Origin: Bubalus kerabau | Taxonomy: Eukaryota > Chordata > Mammalia > Artiodactyla > Bovidae | Length of the DNA stretch: 64,000 nucleotides | Reading direction: 5' to 3' | NCBI RefSeq assembly: GCF_029407905.1 | Contig: NC_073637.1 | Span: forward strand, 47,864,501 to 47,928,500 | Shown: piece after piece, positions 21,132 to 32,235 of the stretch | How the letters are laid out: every line of letters starts with the position of its first letter | Position numbering within the stretch: position 1 is the stretch's first letter | Notes under the pieces: generated by a model | Seen by the model: only the letters and a program-made list of their open reading frames with translations | Told to the model about the DNA's origin: nothing | The model's database searches: none | Position numbers and translations under genes: made by a program

Positions 21132-23468
21132 TCAGCACTCAGGTTTCTTCACAGTCCAACTCTCACATCCATACATGACCACTGGAAAAACCATAGCCTT
21201 GACTAGATGGACCTTTGTTGGCAAAGTAATGTCTCTGCTTTTGAATATGCTATCTAGGTTGGTCATAACTTTCCTTCCAAGGAGTAAGCGTCTTTTAATT
21301 TCAAGACTGCAGTCACCATCGGCAGTGATTTTGGAGCCCCAAAAAATAAGGTCTGACACTGTTTCCACTGTTTCCCCATCTATTTCCCTTGAAGTGATGG
21401 GACCTGATGCCATGATCTTCATCTTCTGAATGTTGAGCTTTAAGCTAACTTTTTCACTCTCCTCTTTCACTTTCATCAAGAGGCTTTTGAGTTCCTCGTC
21501 ACTTTCTGCCATAAGGATGGTGTCATCTGCATATCTGAGGTTATTGAGATTTCTCCTGGCAATCTTGATTCCAGCTTGTGTTTCTTCCAGCCCAGCTTTT
21601 CTCATGATGTACTCTGCATATAAGTTAAATAAGCAGGGTGACAATATACAGCCTTGACATACTCCTTTTCCTATTTGGAACCAGTCTGTTGTTCCATGTC
21701 CAGTTCTAACTGTTGCTTCCTGACCTGCATATAGGTTTCTCAAGAGGCAGGTCAGGTGGTCTGGTATTCCCATATCTTTCAGAATTTTCCACAGTTTATT
21801 GTGATCCACACAGCCAAAGGCTTTGGCATAGTCAATAAAGCAGAAATAGATGTTTTTCTGGAACTCTCTTGCCTTTTCCATGATCCATCGGATGTTGGCA
21901 ATTTGATCTCTGGTTCCTCTCCCTTTTCTAAAACCTGCTTGAACATCTGGAAGTTCACAAAATACGTGAAGTATTGCTGAAGTCTGTCTTGGAGAATTTT
22001 GAGCATTACTTTAATAGTGTGTGAGATGAGTTCAATTGTGCAGTAGTTTGAGCATTCTTTGGCATTGCCTTTCTTTGGGATTGGAATGAAAACTGACCTT
22101 TTCCAGTCCTGTGGCCACTGCTGAGTTTTCCAAATTTGCTGGCATATTGAGTGCAGCACTTTCACAGCATCATCTTTCAGGATTTGAAAAAGCTCAACTA
22201 GAATGCCATCACCTCCACTAGCTTTGTTTGTAGTGATGCTTTCTAAGGCCCACTTGACTTCACATTCTAGGATGTCTGGCTCTAGGTGAGTGATCACACC
22301 ATCGTGATTATCTTGGTCATGAAGATCTTTTTTGTACAGTTTTTCTGTGTATTCTTGCCACCTCTTCTTAATATCTTCTGCTTCTGTTAGGTCCATACCA
22401 TTTCTGTCCTTTATTGAGCCCATCTTTGCATGAAATGTTCCCTTGGTATCTCTAATTTTCTTGAAGAGGTCTCTAGTCTTTCCCATTCTGTTGTTTTCCT
22501 CTATTTCTTTGCATTGATCCCTGAGCAAGGCTTTCTATCTCTTCTTGCTATTGGAACTCTGCATTCAGATGCTTTTATCTTTCCTTTTCTCCTTTGCTTT
22601 TCACTTCTCTTCTTTTCACAGCTATTTGTAAGGCCTCCCCAGACAGCCATTTTGCTTTTTTGCATTTCTTTTCCATGGGGATGGTCTTGATCCCTGTCTC
22701 CTGTACAATGTACCAAACCTCATTCCATAGCTCATCAGGCACTCTATCTATCAGATCTAGGCCCTTAAATCTATTTCTCACTTCCACTGTATAATCATAA
22801 GGGATTTGATTTAGGTCATACCTGAATGGTCTAGTGGTTTTCCCTACTCTCTTCAATTTAAGTCAGAATTTGGCAATAAGAGGTTCATGATCTGAGCCAC
22901 ATTCAGCTCCTGGTCTTGTTTTTGTTGACTGTATAGAGCTTCTCCATCTTTTGCTGCAAAGAATATAATCAATCTGATTTCGGTGTTGACCATCTGGTAA
23001 TGTCCATGTGTAGAGTCTTGTCTTGCGTTGTTGGAAGAGGGTGTTTGCTATGACCAGTGCATTTTCTTGGCAAAACTCTGTCAGACTTTGCCCTGCTTCA
23101 TTCTGTATTCCAAGGCCAAATTTGCCTGTTACTGCAGGTGTTTCTTGACTTCCTACCTTTGCATTCCAGTCCCCTATAATGAAAAGGACATCTTTTTTGG
23201 GTGTTAGTTCTAAAAGGTCTTGTAGGTCTTCATAGAACCATTCAACTTCAGCTTCTTCAGCATTACTGGTTGGGGCATAGACTTGGATTACTGTGATATT
23301 GAATGGTTTGCCTTGGAAACGAACAGAGATCATTCTGTCGTTTTTGAGATTGCATCCAAGTACTGCATTTCGGACTCTTTTGTTGACCTTGATGGCTACT
23401 CCATTTCTTCTAAGGGATTCCTGCCCGCAATAGTAGATATAATGGTCATCTGAGTTAAATTCACCCAT
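21132..23468 (-). pseudogene. BovB endonuclease-reverse transcriptase, broken
   Basis: Endonuclease part (23468 to 22863) keeps IQVYAPTSN, GDWNAKVG, NQIDYIL and SDHEPL. A TGA interrupts it at 22860-22862, where the intact copy has an Arg codon. A frameshift follows near 22540 and another near 21960. The reverse transcriptase part keeps FIDYAKAFGCVDH (Gly in place of the motif A Asp-756 of the long copy), GVCQGCILSP and YADD, and ends at KKPEC followed by TGA. Dead as a protein but well preserved. Confidence 0.85.
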
Positions 23469-23516
23469 TCCGGTCCATTTTAGTTCACTGATTCCTAGAA
23501 TGTCGACCTTCAGTCT

Positions 23517-24527
23517 GAAACGACAGACACACTGAAACCATACTCACAGAAAGCTAGTCAATCTAATCACACTAGGACCACAGCCTTGTCTAACTCAGTG
23601 AAACTAAGCCATGCCCGTGGGGCCACCCAAGATGGGTGGGTCATGGTGGAGAGGTCTGACAGAATGTGGTCCACTGGAGAAGGGAATGGCAAACCACTTC
23701 AGTATTCTTGCCTTGAGAACCCCATGAACGGTATGAAAAGGCAAAATGATAGGATACTGAAAGAGGAACTTCCCAGGTCAGTATGTGCCCAATATGTTAC
23801 TAGAGATCAGTGGAGAAATAACTCCAGAAAGAATGAAGGGATTGAACCAAAGCAAAAACAATACCCAGCTGTACATGTGACTGGTGATAGAAGCAAGGTC
23901 CGATGCTGTAAAGAGCAATATTGCATAGGAACCTGGAATGTCAGGTCCATTCAGTTCAGTTCAGTCACTCAGTCGTGTCTGACTCTTTGCAACCCCATGA
24001 ATTGCAGCACACCAGGCCTCCCTGTCCATCACCAACTCCCGGAGTTCACTCAGACTCACGTCCATCGAGTCAGTGATGCCATCCAGCCATCTCATCCTCT
24101 GTCGTCCCCTTCTCCTCCTGCCCTCAATCCCTCCCAGCATCAGAGTCTTCTCCAGTGAGTCAACTCTTCACATGAGGTGGCCAAAGTACTGGAGTTTCAG
24201 CTTTAGCATCATTCCTTCCAAAGAAATCCCAGTGCTGATCTCCTTCAGAATGGACTGCTTGGATCTCCTTGCAGTCCAAGGGACTCTCAAGAGTCTTCTC
24301 CAACACCACAGTTCAAAAGCATCAATTCTTCGGTGCTCAGCTTTCTTCACAGTCCAACTCTCACATCCGTACATGACCACTGGAAAAACCATAGCCTTGA
24401 CTAGACCGACATTTGTTGGCAAAGTAATGTCTCTGCTTTTCAATATGCTGTCTAGGTTGGTAATAACTTTTCTCCAAGGAGTAAGCGTCTTTTAATTGCA
24501 TGAATCAAGGCAAATTGGAAGTGGTCA
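23517..24527 (+). mobile_element. Inverted 5' arm of the 20667 BovB
   Basis: In + sense this holds BovB 5' sequence: ACACACTGAAACCATACTCA, then a frame reading SNSVKLSHARGATQDGW, LQYSCLENPMNGMKRQND and CIGTWNVRS. A nested BovB interrupts it after GTCAGGTCCAT; it resumes GAATCAAGGCAAATTGG and ends GTGGTCAAAC. It matches the first third of the long copy at 60554-63865 in the opposite orientation to the main arm. Confidence 0.85.
23951..24497 (-). mobile_element. BovB LINE 3' fragment nested in another BovB
   Basis: Starts with the CAGTTCAGTTCAGTC tail and ends GTAAGCGTCTTTTAATT. It lies between GTCAGGTCCAT and GAATCAAGG, which are adjacent in an uninterrupted BovB. Unlike its relatives it keeps CGA at the codon after AEH, so its frame runs on through RRIDAFELWCWRRLLRVPW. 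Confidence 0.9.
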
Positions 24528-24549
24528 AACATTTTGATTGCTCTTGATA

Positions 24550-24800
24550 TAAAGTAGTAAAGGACACTGACCTGGGACATTGGATCCAATCCCCAGTCTA
24601 CCCTGCTACTTGCCAGCTGTATAACCTGGGGCCAGTTTCTTATCCTTTCTCTGCCTCAGTGTCTTCATCTGTCCAGTGGGGATAATCATAGTGCCTGCCT
24701 CTTGGGGTGGTTGCTCGTATCATTGGAATTTATGTATAAAATGCTCGAAACAGCTCCTGGCATATAATAAGCATGCTGTTAAGTTTGCTTCTATTATTGT
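24550..24800 (+). mobile_element. MIR SINE, nearly complete
   Basis: The full MIR order is visible: CTGGGACATTGGATCCAATC (head), CTACTTGCCAGCTGTATAAC, TCTCTGCCTCAGTGTCTTCA, CCAGTGGGGATAATCATAG, then CTCCTGGCATATAATAAGCA at the 3' end. An ancient, inactive mammalian SINE. Confidence 0.75.
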
Positions 24801-26983
24801 TCTTCATATCATCATTATCCCTGGAAAATATTTTGGCAAGATGGATTAGAGAAAATAACTTTTTTCAGCAGAAGTTTTGAATTGGCTGCCTGCAGCCATA
24901 TTGGGTCTACCAACAAGTTTTGTTTGCCCACACACACTTAAGGTTTAAATTAATCTTCAGCAGTGGAAAAACCCTAACATTCTTCCTTTAAATACTCCAG
25001 ATTTCCCACTTCTCTTGAAAATTTTTTAAAAATCTGGAAATGATAAGCCTAAATTGGTACCAGCTGGAGTTGTCAGCAGCTGCCCCTTTTTGATGAATAG
25101 GCTCTCTACTTTGGTTCTGCCTATGCCTGGCCCCTCTTCATTCATGAGGTTTCCTGCCAGGCTTCTATAGGGAGTTTAAGTTTGTGATCTTCAGTGTAAA
25201 GGACACTGACATAGTATAAAAAGTATAGTAAGCCCTATCTTATTTAAATGTCTTATCTCCTTAAAGTGCACATATCATTCAACATTCAAAGTATCTGTCA
25301 GACCCCTTCTCTGGTGATACTGTATTGAATAAGACAGAAGTGGAAACTGGATCTCAAACATGTACTATGGCACAAGTTCTGATATATATTTGGAAGGAAA
25401 CCAACTGAGGTCTGAGAAACTGAGATCGAAAATAAAGATGGAGGTTAGGCTAGGGACCTGAAGGAGGAAAGGGAAAAAGGGTGCATTCTGAAATGAAATC
25501 CAAGTATTAGAAAGGAGCAGCCTTGCCAAAAGATGGGGCTGAGAATACTTCCTGAACCAGAGTCAGCTCCTACAAGGGCCCTGAAGTAGGGAGGAGTGTC
25601 TCCTGCTGAGGAAAGGAAAGAAACCTATGTGGCAGGTATACGGATGGCTCAAGGTGATGTTAGGGATCCTATGAGTTTGCCTGAACCTTATATTTTGTGC
25701 AATGGAGAAACTGATGGAAGGTTTCAGATAGGGGAGGGGCTTACAAAGAGAAGATCCCATCTGCTCCTCAGAGGGTTGGTTGGAAGTGAGCAAGAGGAGA
25801 AATAGACTAGGATGTGGATACTGGAGTTGATGGAGGTGAGAGATGCTGATACCAATAGAAATGGAGAGAAGGGGCAAATTTGGAGTTTATTTTGGAGACA
25901 GAAGTGATAAAATGAGATTAGGTATAATCCATGAGGCAAAGGGAAGAAGTGAGCATGACGACTAAGTTCCTGGTTTGAGCAGCTAACCAGACACTGGTGT
26001 TATTTAGTAAGATTAAAAAAAAAAAATGTCAAGGAAAGATGATGTTAATAGGGGAAGATTTGAGGTGAAATCAGAAGTTTCTTTTTGACCATAATTAATT
26101 TTATGATTTTAGAGTTACATCAAGAGAAAATGTCAAGTAAGTCATTAAACTTGCAAGTCCAGTTTCCAAGGGTGATCTGGGCTACAGCTATAGGTCAGCG
26201 GTCACGTGCATCATATTGTGGTGTGTATCTGTGTGTGTGTTGCAGAGGGATCAAACATGTAGAAACTCAGGGATATTTTAGAAGTCCTGACTTTTAAAAG
26301 GGGATATCTCTGTGGTTTTCCTGACTTTGTGTTGCTACTTGGACTCTTAGCCTTGTCCTGTCATTATTGAATTTTGAGCCTAAGGACTAGGCTCTTCAGT
26401 TTGGAGGATAATGACATAGCCGGAAATCATTTGGGTAGTAGATCATCTTCACTTTTTTCAGCTTTTTTTTTTTTAACCTCCCCCACCCATCGTCATGTTC
26501 GCCTACTGTTGACTGTTTCATGCATTTGGTGGAAGGAGACCAGTTGGAAAAGGAGTAGGGGTTGGGGGGATGAACAGCAGGTCGTTGTTAAGCTCTGAAG
26601 GCTCCTTAAGTGTCTGTAGGGACGTGAGTCTCTGCTCTTTATCAGTGTTGTCATTATAGTTGTCACTTATGTTCACCAACATCCACGTCTCTCCTCCTGG
26701 GCTCCAGTAAGACTGCACTTGCTGGTCTCCCAGAAGGCCTAGACAGTGGCCTGTAAGAGAAACCCACTGCCCTAAAGGACTGGGGCTAGCAGACACTCTG
26801 GTGCAAACTTCCAGCTCCCTTTGGGGAGTGTGGTAGCCACCAGCTCAGATGGCAGAGCACAGAGGCAAAGGAACTTTGATCACCAGGTCACCACAGAGAC
26901 TGCCCAGGAGCTGACTCGGAGCTGACCTTGTATAAGCAAGAAGTACATTTTCATTGTGTCCCAAGAGTTTGTTACTGCAGCAT
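24801..26983. other. No gene recognised
   Basis: About 2.2 kb with short A and T runs (26015-26025, 26463-26473). Open frames up to 104 codons occur without domains. Possibly old, unrecognised LTR or DNA-transposon debris around 26600-26820. Confidence 0.3.
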
Positions 26984-27192
26984 GTGTTGTCATTTAGTCG
27001 CTAAGTCATGTCCAACTCTGTGACCCAATGGACTGTAGTCCACCAGGCTCCTCTGTCCATGGGATTCTCCAGGTAAGAATGCTGCAGTGGGTTGCCATTT
27101 CCTTCTCCAGGGGATCTTCCCAACCCAAAGATCGAACCCGTGTCTCCTGCATTGCAGGCAGATTCTTAACCACTGCGCCACTAGGGAAGCCC
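26984..27192 (-). mobile_element. Bov-tA SINE with TSD, minus strand
   Basis: 3' end GTTGTCATTTAGTCGCTAAG, head end CCACTAGGGAAGCCC on the + strand. Perfect 11-base direct repeats (tactgcagcat) at 26973-26983 and 27193-27203. Confidence 0.93.
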
Positions 27193-27203
27193 TACTGCAG
27201 CAT

Positions 27204-28479
27204 AAGCCTAGCCTAATCAGTTTAATCCAGGTGGCATCTGAGAACAATGTAATAATGTTTGTCCCAAACCTAAGCTCCTCACAGGCAGGCATCTTGTTGA
27301 ACGTCAAGCCAAGTGCAAACCCTGACAAAGATGGGTGTGCTCCACTAATCCTCTGAAGTCAGTATCGATCATGACTTTCTTTTCAACAGATGGAGACTCT
27401 CAGTGCCCTTTTCACTTTGAACGACTGAACTAAAATTAAACTGCTATTTGAAGATTTTAAAGCTTTTCTCCTGGGCCCCAGCGATTGTTACCAGCGTCAG
27501 GACATTATGGGGCACGTCTTCCTAGTGCCCCATTTTGTGTTTGTCTGTGATTGACAGGAGCTAGCCACCGTTCCCATCTCACGTTGTTGCTGTGACTTCC
27601 GTTAGCTCATGGTTTCTTCTCGAATGTATCACAGAGTGCTCAGTGCTGTACCTGGTCTACCTTTTTGGGCTTAATTGTTGCTTTTTTCCAGTGTTATTTG
27701 TGTGCGTGTGTATGCATGTATGCGGTTTAATCCACTGAAGCAATTATTTCGTTTTGGAGATGCTGCCCTCTTTTTCCTTCCAGAACGCAAATATGTGCTG
27801 TGTCTCTCACCATTTATACATCAACTTTAAGAACCAAGTGCTTCTCCTTGAATGACCCCTTTCCCTCTTGGGCTTAACTTGGCTAATATTTATCGGCAAC
27901 ATCTAGGGTTGAGCACAGGGAAGTTATTTGCAGCAGTGCTTATTAATGCTCTTCAGTGAGTCATGGCAGTTTCTAGCCAATGCCGCCATTTTGTTGAGGA
28001 TGGTCCCCAGTGGAACCCCAAAATTTGCAGCAGCTTCTGAGGAAGCACAAGGCTTGTGTGCCTTGATGGCAAACCCTAGAAAATATAGGGGAAAGGAGTG
28101 GTCATAATCAGCATGAATGTTCAGAATCATCCAGCCCTCTCATTTTTACTGGTGAGAAAACTGATGGGCAAAGAAGAGGGATGGTTAGCAGAAGCCTGTG
28201 AAAATGTTACAGAGATGAAATTAGGAGTCAGATTTTTCATCCTGTCACTCCATCATGGCCTTTTTTTCTTGGGACTTTATTCAATACTTACTCCAAATAT
28301 TTATGAGAAACTTCAAGTTGTATAGGGGTTGGTTATTTTCAGCATTTTAAGGGTTTCTCCACCTTTTTCCTGGAGAAGATCTCTTTGGAGCCATCCCTCA
28401 GTTAGAGCAGGGTGGAAGATGGCCTTTAGCTTTATACTTGGGGCTTGGACAGTGATGGCTATTAATGAGATTGGAATGA
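27204..28479. other. No gene recognised
   Basis: Unique-looking sequence of mixed composition. No repeat family or exon recognised. Confidence 0.3.
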
Positions 28480-28862
28480 AAATCTGCCACAACATGGATG
28501 GACTTGGAGGGTATTATACTAAGTGAAATAAGTCAGAGAAAGACAAATACTATACATTACCACTTTTACGTGGAATCTAAAAAAAAACAACTAGTGAATA
28601 TATATAACAAAAGACTCATAGAAAGAACAATCTAGTTGTTACCAGTGGGAGGAGAGGTAAGATAGAGAGGTAGAGGATTAAGAGGTACAAACTACTATGT
28701 ATAAAACAAAACTTCATGGCCAAATTGTACAGCACAGAGAATACAGCCAGTACTTTATAATAACCGCAAATGGAATCTTAGCTTTAAAAACTGCAAATTG
28801 TTATGTTGTACACCTAAAACTTACATATTTTAAATCGACTATACCTCAAAATAAAATAATAA
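28480..28862 (+). mobile_element. Old L1 3' end
   Basis: Follows the L1 3' order: ACAACATGGATGGACTTGGA, AAGTGAAATAAGTCAGAGAA, CAATCTAGTTGTTACCAGTG, then TGTTGTACACCTAAAACTTA and CTATACCTCAAAATAAAAT. Same lineage of tail as the L1 split at 60430 and 63866. Confidence 0.75.
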
Positions 28863-29194
28863 CAATCTTAGGGATTGTTTATAAAGTGATTCCTAGGCTC
28901 ATGCATGCATTTCCACTCTTTAAAAAGGTATGTATAATATTTGATAATATAGAATAGCATATAAAATATGTATATGTGACTAATAGTAAAATTAACACTG
29001 GTGAATCCACCACCGAACTTACGAAAGTCTGATTCATCCTCTCACTTTTAAACCCTCGAGTTTTCTGGAAATGACTGGCTCCCTTAGCTTTATCCTTTTT
29101 TTGTTGGTATTTTCTCCTTCTATAAAATGCTATTGGCTAAACATATGTACTACTTTTCTCTGTATTTACACAAGCCATGATTACAACAGTCTAA

Positions 29195-29460
29195 GGCGAT
29201 GGCACCCCACTCCAGTACTCTTGCCTGGAAAACCCCATGGACGGAGGAGCCTCGTGGGCTGCAGTCCATGGGGTCGCGAAGAGTAGGACACGACTGAGCG
29301 ACTTCACTTTCACTTTTCACTTTCATGCATTGGAGAAGGAAATGGCAACCCACTCCAGTGTTCTTGCCTGGAGAATCCCAGGGATGGGGGAGCCTGGTGG
29401 GCTGCCGTCTATGGGGTCGCACAGAGTCGGACACGACTTAAGTGACTTAGCAGTAGCAGC
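29195..29460 (+). mobile_element. Bov-A2 SINE (dimer)
   Basis: Two Bov-A units (GGCACCCCACTCCAGTACTC and GGCAACCCACTCCAGTGTTC) with the usual TTCACTTTCACTTTTCAC joint and a short AGCAGTAGCAGC tail. The first bases of the left unit are missing (starts CTAAGGCGATGG). Confidence 0.9.
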
Positions 29461-29775
29461 ATCCCTCATATATAGTGATTTCCAAGACAATCATCAGCCT
29501 CCTCCTGGTTTTCTTACCATTTCCGCCTCAGCAGTGTCTGTGCAGATGACCAGCCGGCCTGGCCTCCAGGCCTGACAGCTCTCCCGAGCCCGCTTCCTTC
29601 ACTTCCCAGTGCCTGGTGGACAGTCCCCCGGGACGCGCTGCTGTTACAGCACAAGGAACAGAGCAAGGAAAGGCTGCATCCTTTCTTTGGCAACGTATAA
29701 GTCTTTGACATAAAAATCAAGGAAGAAAAAAATCGAATCTATATTATTATTTTAGATGTCAAGCCTATTTCTCAT
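29461..29775. other. No gene; short GC-rich patch
   Basis: The segment 29545-29640 is richer in G and C than its surroundings (CCGGCCTGGCCTCCAGGCC, CCCCCGGGACGCGC) but too short for a CpG island. No coding exon recognised. Confidence 0.3.
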
Positions 29776-29790
29776 CCATCTTGTAATTTT

Positions 29791-29957
29791 TCTTAAGTGT
29801 TCATTGAACTTGTTACAGTATTGCTTCTGCTTTATGGTGTGGGGGAGCCTCTTGGCCATGAAGCATGTAGGATCTTACCTCCTCAATCAGGGCTTGAACC
29901 TGCACCCCCTGCATTTGGAGGGCCAAGTCATTAACCCCTGGACCACCAGGGAAGTCC
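29791..29957 (-). mobile_element. CHR-type SINE with TSD, minus strand
   Basis: + strand shows the tail side first (TTGAACTTGTTACAGTATTG), then CCCTGCATTTGGAGGGCC and CCTGGACCACCAGGGAAGTC at the head. Direct repeats of 15 bases with one mismatch (ccatcttgtaatttt) lie at 29776-29790 and 29958-29972. Confidence 0.85.
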
Positions 29958-29972
29958 CCATCTTGTCATTTT

Positions 29973-30636
29973 TAAGAAAGGTATTTGTTTTTAGAAATGG
30001 TGCACACTTACATTATTTAATATTATTTTTCTAAATTGTCTCTTATACTTGATTACTGAGTATCAGTTTCTAAATTTGTAGACTGAGTAGGAATTTATTC
30101 TTAACATTTTATATCTTTCTGAACAAAATTTGTTAATCAGATAGTCCCATGAGCCATAAACTTTAATACACTAATTTTTTTGTTTGTTTGTTTTTTGCTT
30201 CAAGTCAGGTTGAGGGTTTTAATTTAATACTTGGTGTCTTTTATTAAGGAAGGCAGTTTTAAGATCATGATTATAACCCCAGAGTTAAAGTTTGAAATTT
30301 TATAAATGGTTTTAATTCCTATTTTAAATTAATCCAACAGAGGAGCAATGCAGGTATAGCTTAAAATATAGAAATTTCTTTTTCTTTAAAAATTTGTTCT
30401 TACTAAATGGATGAATAAAAGGATTTATTTGCTATGCATTATCAAAAGTTTAAATTTTCTTAAAACTGGCCCTCAAATTTCATTGTTTCATCAAATGTCT
30501 TCTTAAAATTTCACTTTTAGTCTAGTTGGTTTTTGTTTTTGTCCTGCAGTAGATTTTGTGGGGTCTGATACTTAGATAGTTTTGAAACTTTAGCTACAAA
30601 ACTTCCAAGTACAAAAATTAACAGAGTATGATTATC
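29973..30636. other. AT-rich stretch, no gene
   Basis: Very AT-rich with T runs and TTTG repeats near 30180-30195. No repeat family or exon recognised. Confidence 0.35.
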
Positions 30637-30646
30637 ACTTTAGAAT

Positions 30647-31045
30647 CTGTTATTGTTGTTGTTCAGTTGCTAAGTTGTGTCCAATTCTTCAGGACCCCAT
30701 GAACTGCAGCACCCCAGATTTCCCTGTCCTTCACTATCTCCCTGAAATTGTTTAAACTCATGTCCATTGAGTCAGTGATGGCATCCAACCATCTCACCCC
30801 CTTCTCCTCTTCCCCTCAATCTTTCCCAGCATCAGGCTCTTTCCAATGAGTCAGCTCTTCGCATCAAGTGGCCAAACTATTGGAGCTTCAGCTTCAGGCC
30901 ACTCCTTCCAATGAATATACAGGGTTGATTTCCTTTAGTACTGACTCGTTTGATCTCCCTGCTGTCTAAGGGACTCTCAAGAATCTTCTCCAGTACTACA
31001 GTTTGAAAGTGTCAATTCTCTGGCACTCAGCCTTCTTATGGTTCA
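30647..31045 (-). mobile_element. Old BovB LINE 3' fragment with TSD
   Basis: Diverged BovB tail: GTTCAGTTGCTAAGTTGTGT, CTCTTTCCAATGAGTCAGCT, TTTGATCTCCCTGCTGTCTA. Perfect 10-base direct repeats (actttagaat) at 30637-30646 and 31046-31055. Confidence 0.85.
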
Positions 31046-31055
31046 ACTTTAGAAT

Positions 31056-32235
31056 AATAAAATACAAAAGTTATAAATCTGAAAGAGCTGATAAATATCA
31101 CAAACATCACAAAATCCAAAAAATAAAATTTTATTCATTGATACATAATACTTTTTTCCTTTTTTGACTGTTTGTTCATTGACTGTCTCTCCCTAGAACA
31201 CTGATTTTTGTAGTATTTTCTATAGCAAGAATAGAAAGATAATTCATTATTTCCTCTAGTGGGTTTCACCAAAATTTCTTGGGATAGTGTATCCTGGAGT
31301 TGGTATCATATGACCTCTCATATAAATATACTTACCACTGGTTGTAGTAATACTATAGGTTTGAGCCCTAAGATAGGAATCATGATAGAATCTATTTGCT
31401 AAGATTCCTACACAAAGGGGAAAAAAAGATATGCTTATGTCATATTGTCAAGTCTGTTCCATAGGTCTCTTTTGACTTGGTGTATGTAAGAGCTAGATTC
31501 TCAGCTTTCAGCTTCCCATGTCTAAATAGTCGAAGAATTTTTCAGACTGGCACCTTGCTTCATTACATTTCAAAGCTTGCTTCTTTCACTACACTTGTAC
31601 TTCCAGTGACAAATGATTCTGAGTCCATGCAGGTGAGAAAAATACTCTAAGAAGTCATACTATGCTGAGACAGCTAATAGTAACTTAGCTATACATGGAA
31701 GCACCATTGACCATGTGATAGCATATAAGCTATATAAATACCTATTACTAAAAAACTTAAGTTGGTTCTGCCTCAACTTCTCCTTAGCAGGATCCCCAAC
31801 ATGTCTGTGGATTTTCTAAGACTGCCCAATAGGAAGGCAGAAGGAAAAGTAGGGGCCAATTATCTTAAGTTACTATGGGTAAGATACATCACCTTAGCAA
31901 ATTTTACAAATTATAACAGTATATACGGTTATGTGATTCCACAGGTGAGGCCCTGAGCAAATGAGGGGATGCTTCCCCAACTTGAATTTTAGTTTGTTGA
32001 CCTCTATTTCACCATAAATATGTAGGATAATTGTTAAAAAGCACTCACTTTCTGAATAGTATTGACTTTAATTCACAGCTGATGACATGGCATTAGTTTA
32101 TATGATTGCTTTTCCAGGATTTATTCAATTTGTGCTTTAAAATAAAAATGCATTGTTTATTGGAGCCCTCCCTTAACAAAAAGCACATAATCAATTTAAA
32201 GTGGAATTTAAAAAACCCACTAGGTTTACTTTACA
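31056..32235. other. No gene recognised
   Basis: AT-rich sequence with no recognised repeat family and no exon-like frame. Confidence 0.3.

Larger units (their letters stand above)
20667..24527 (-). mobile_element. BovB LINE with inverted 5' end and two nested insertions
   Basis: 20667-23516 is BovB in minus sense, from the TTCAGTTCAGTTCAG tail to the endonuclease region (ending GTCGACCTTCAGTCT). From about 23517 the BovB 5' part continues in the opposite orientation to 24527. Short direct repeats (aacattttg) flank the whole at 20658-20666 and 24528-24536. The two arms are nearly contiguous on the element map: the left arm ends about ten bases from where the inverted arm stops. This is the layout expected from twin priming. 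Nested inside are an L1 fragment (21050-21119) and a second BovB (23951-24497). Confidence 0.85.

Noticed and set aside
21175..21657. Plus-strand frames such as the one containing SFTFIKRLLSSSSLSAI, repeated at 21430, 56451 and 61227
   Set aside because: They are antisense shadows of the BovB reverse transcriptase and recur wherever BovB occurs on the minus strand.
23586..24158. A 190-codon + strand frame as a separate gene
   Set aside because: It is the inverted BovB 5' arm running on into the antisense of a nested BovB; no independent protein.
29525..29660. A CpG island or promoter
   Set aside because: The GC-rich patch is about 100 bases, has few CpG pairs and lies next to SINEs.
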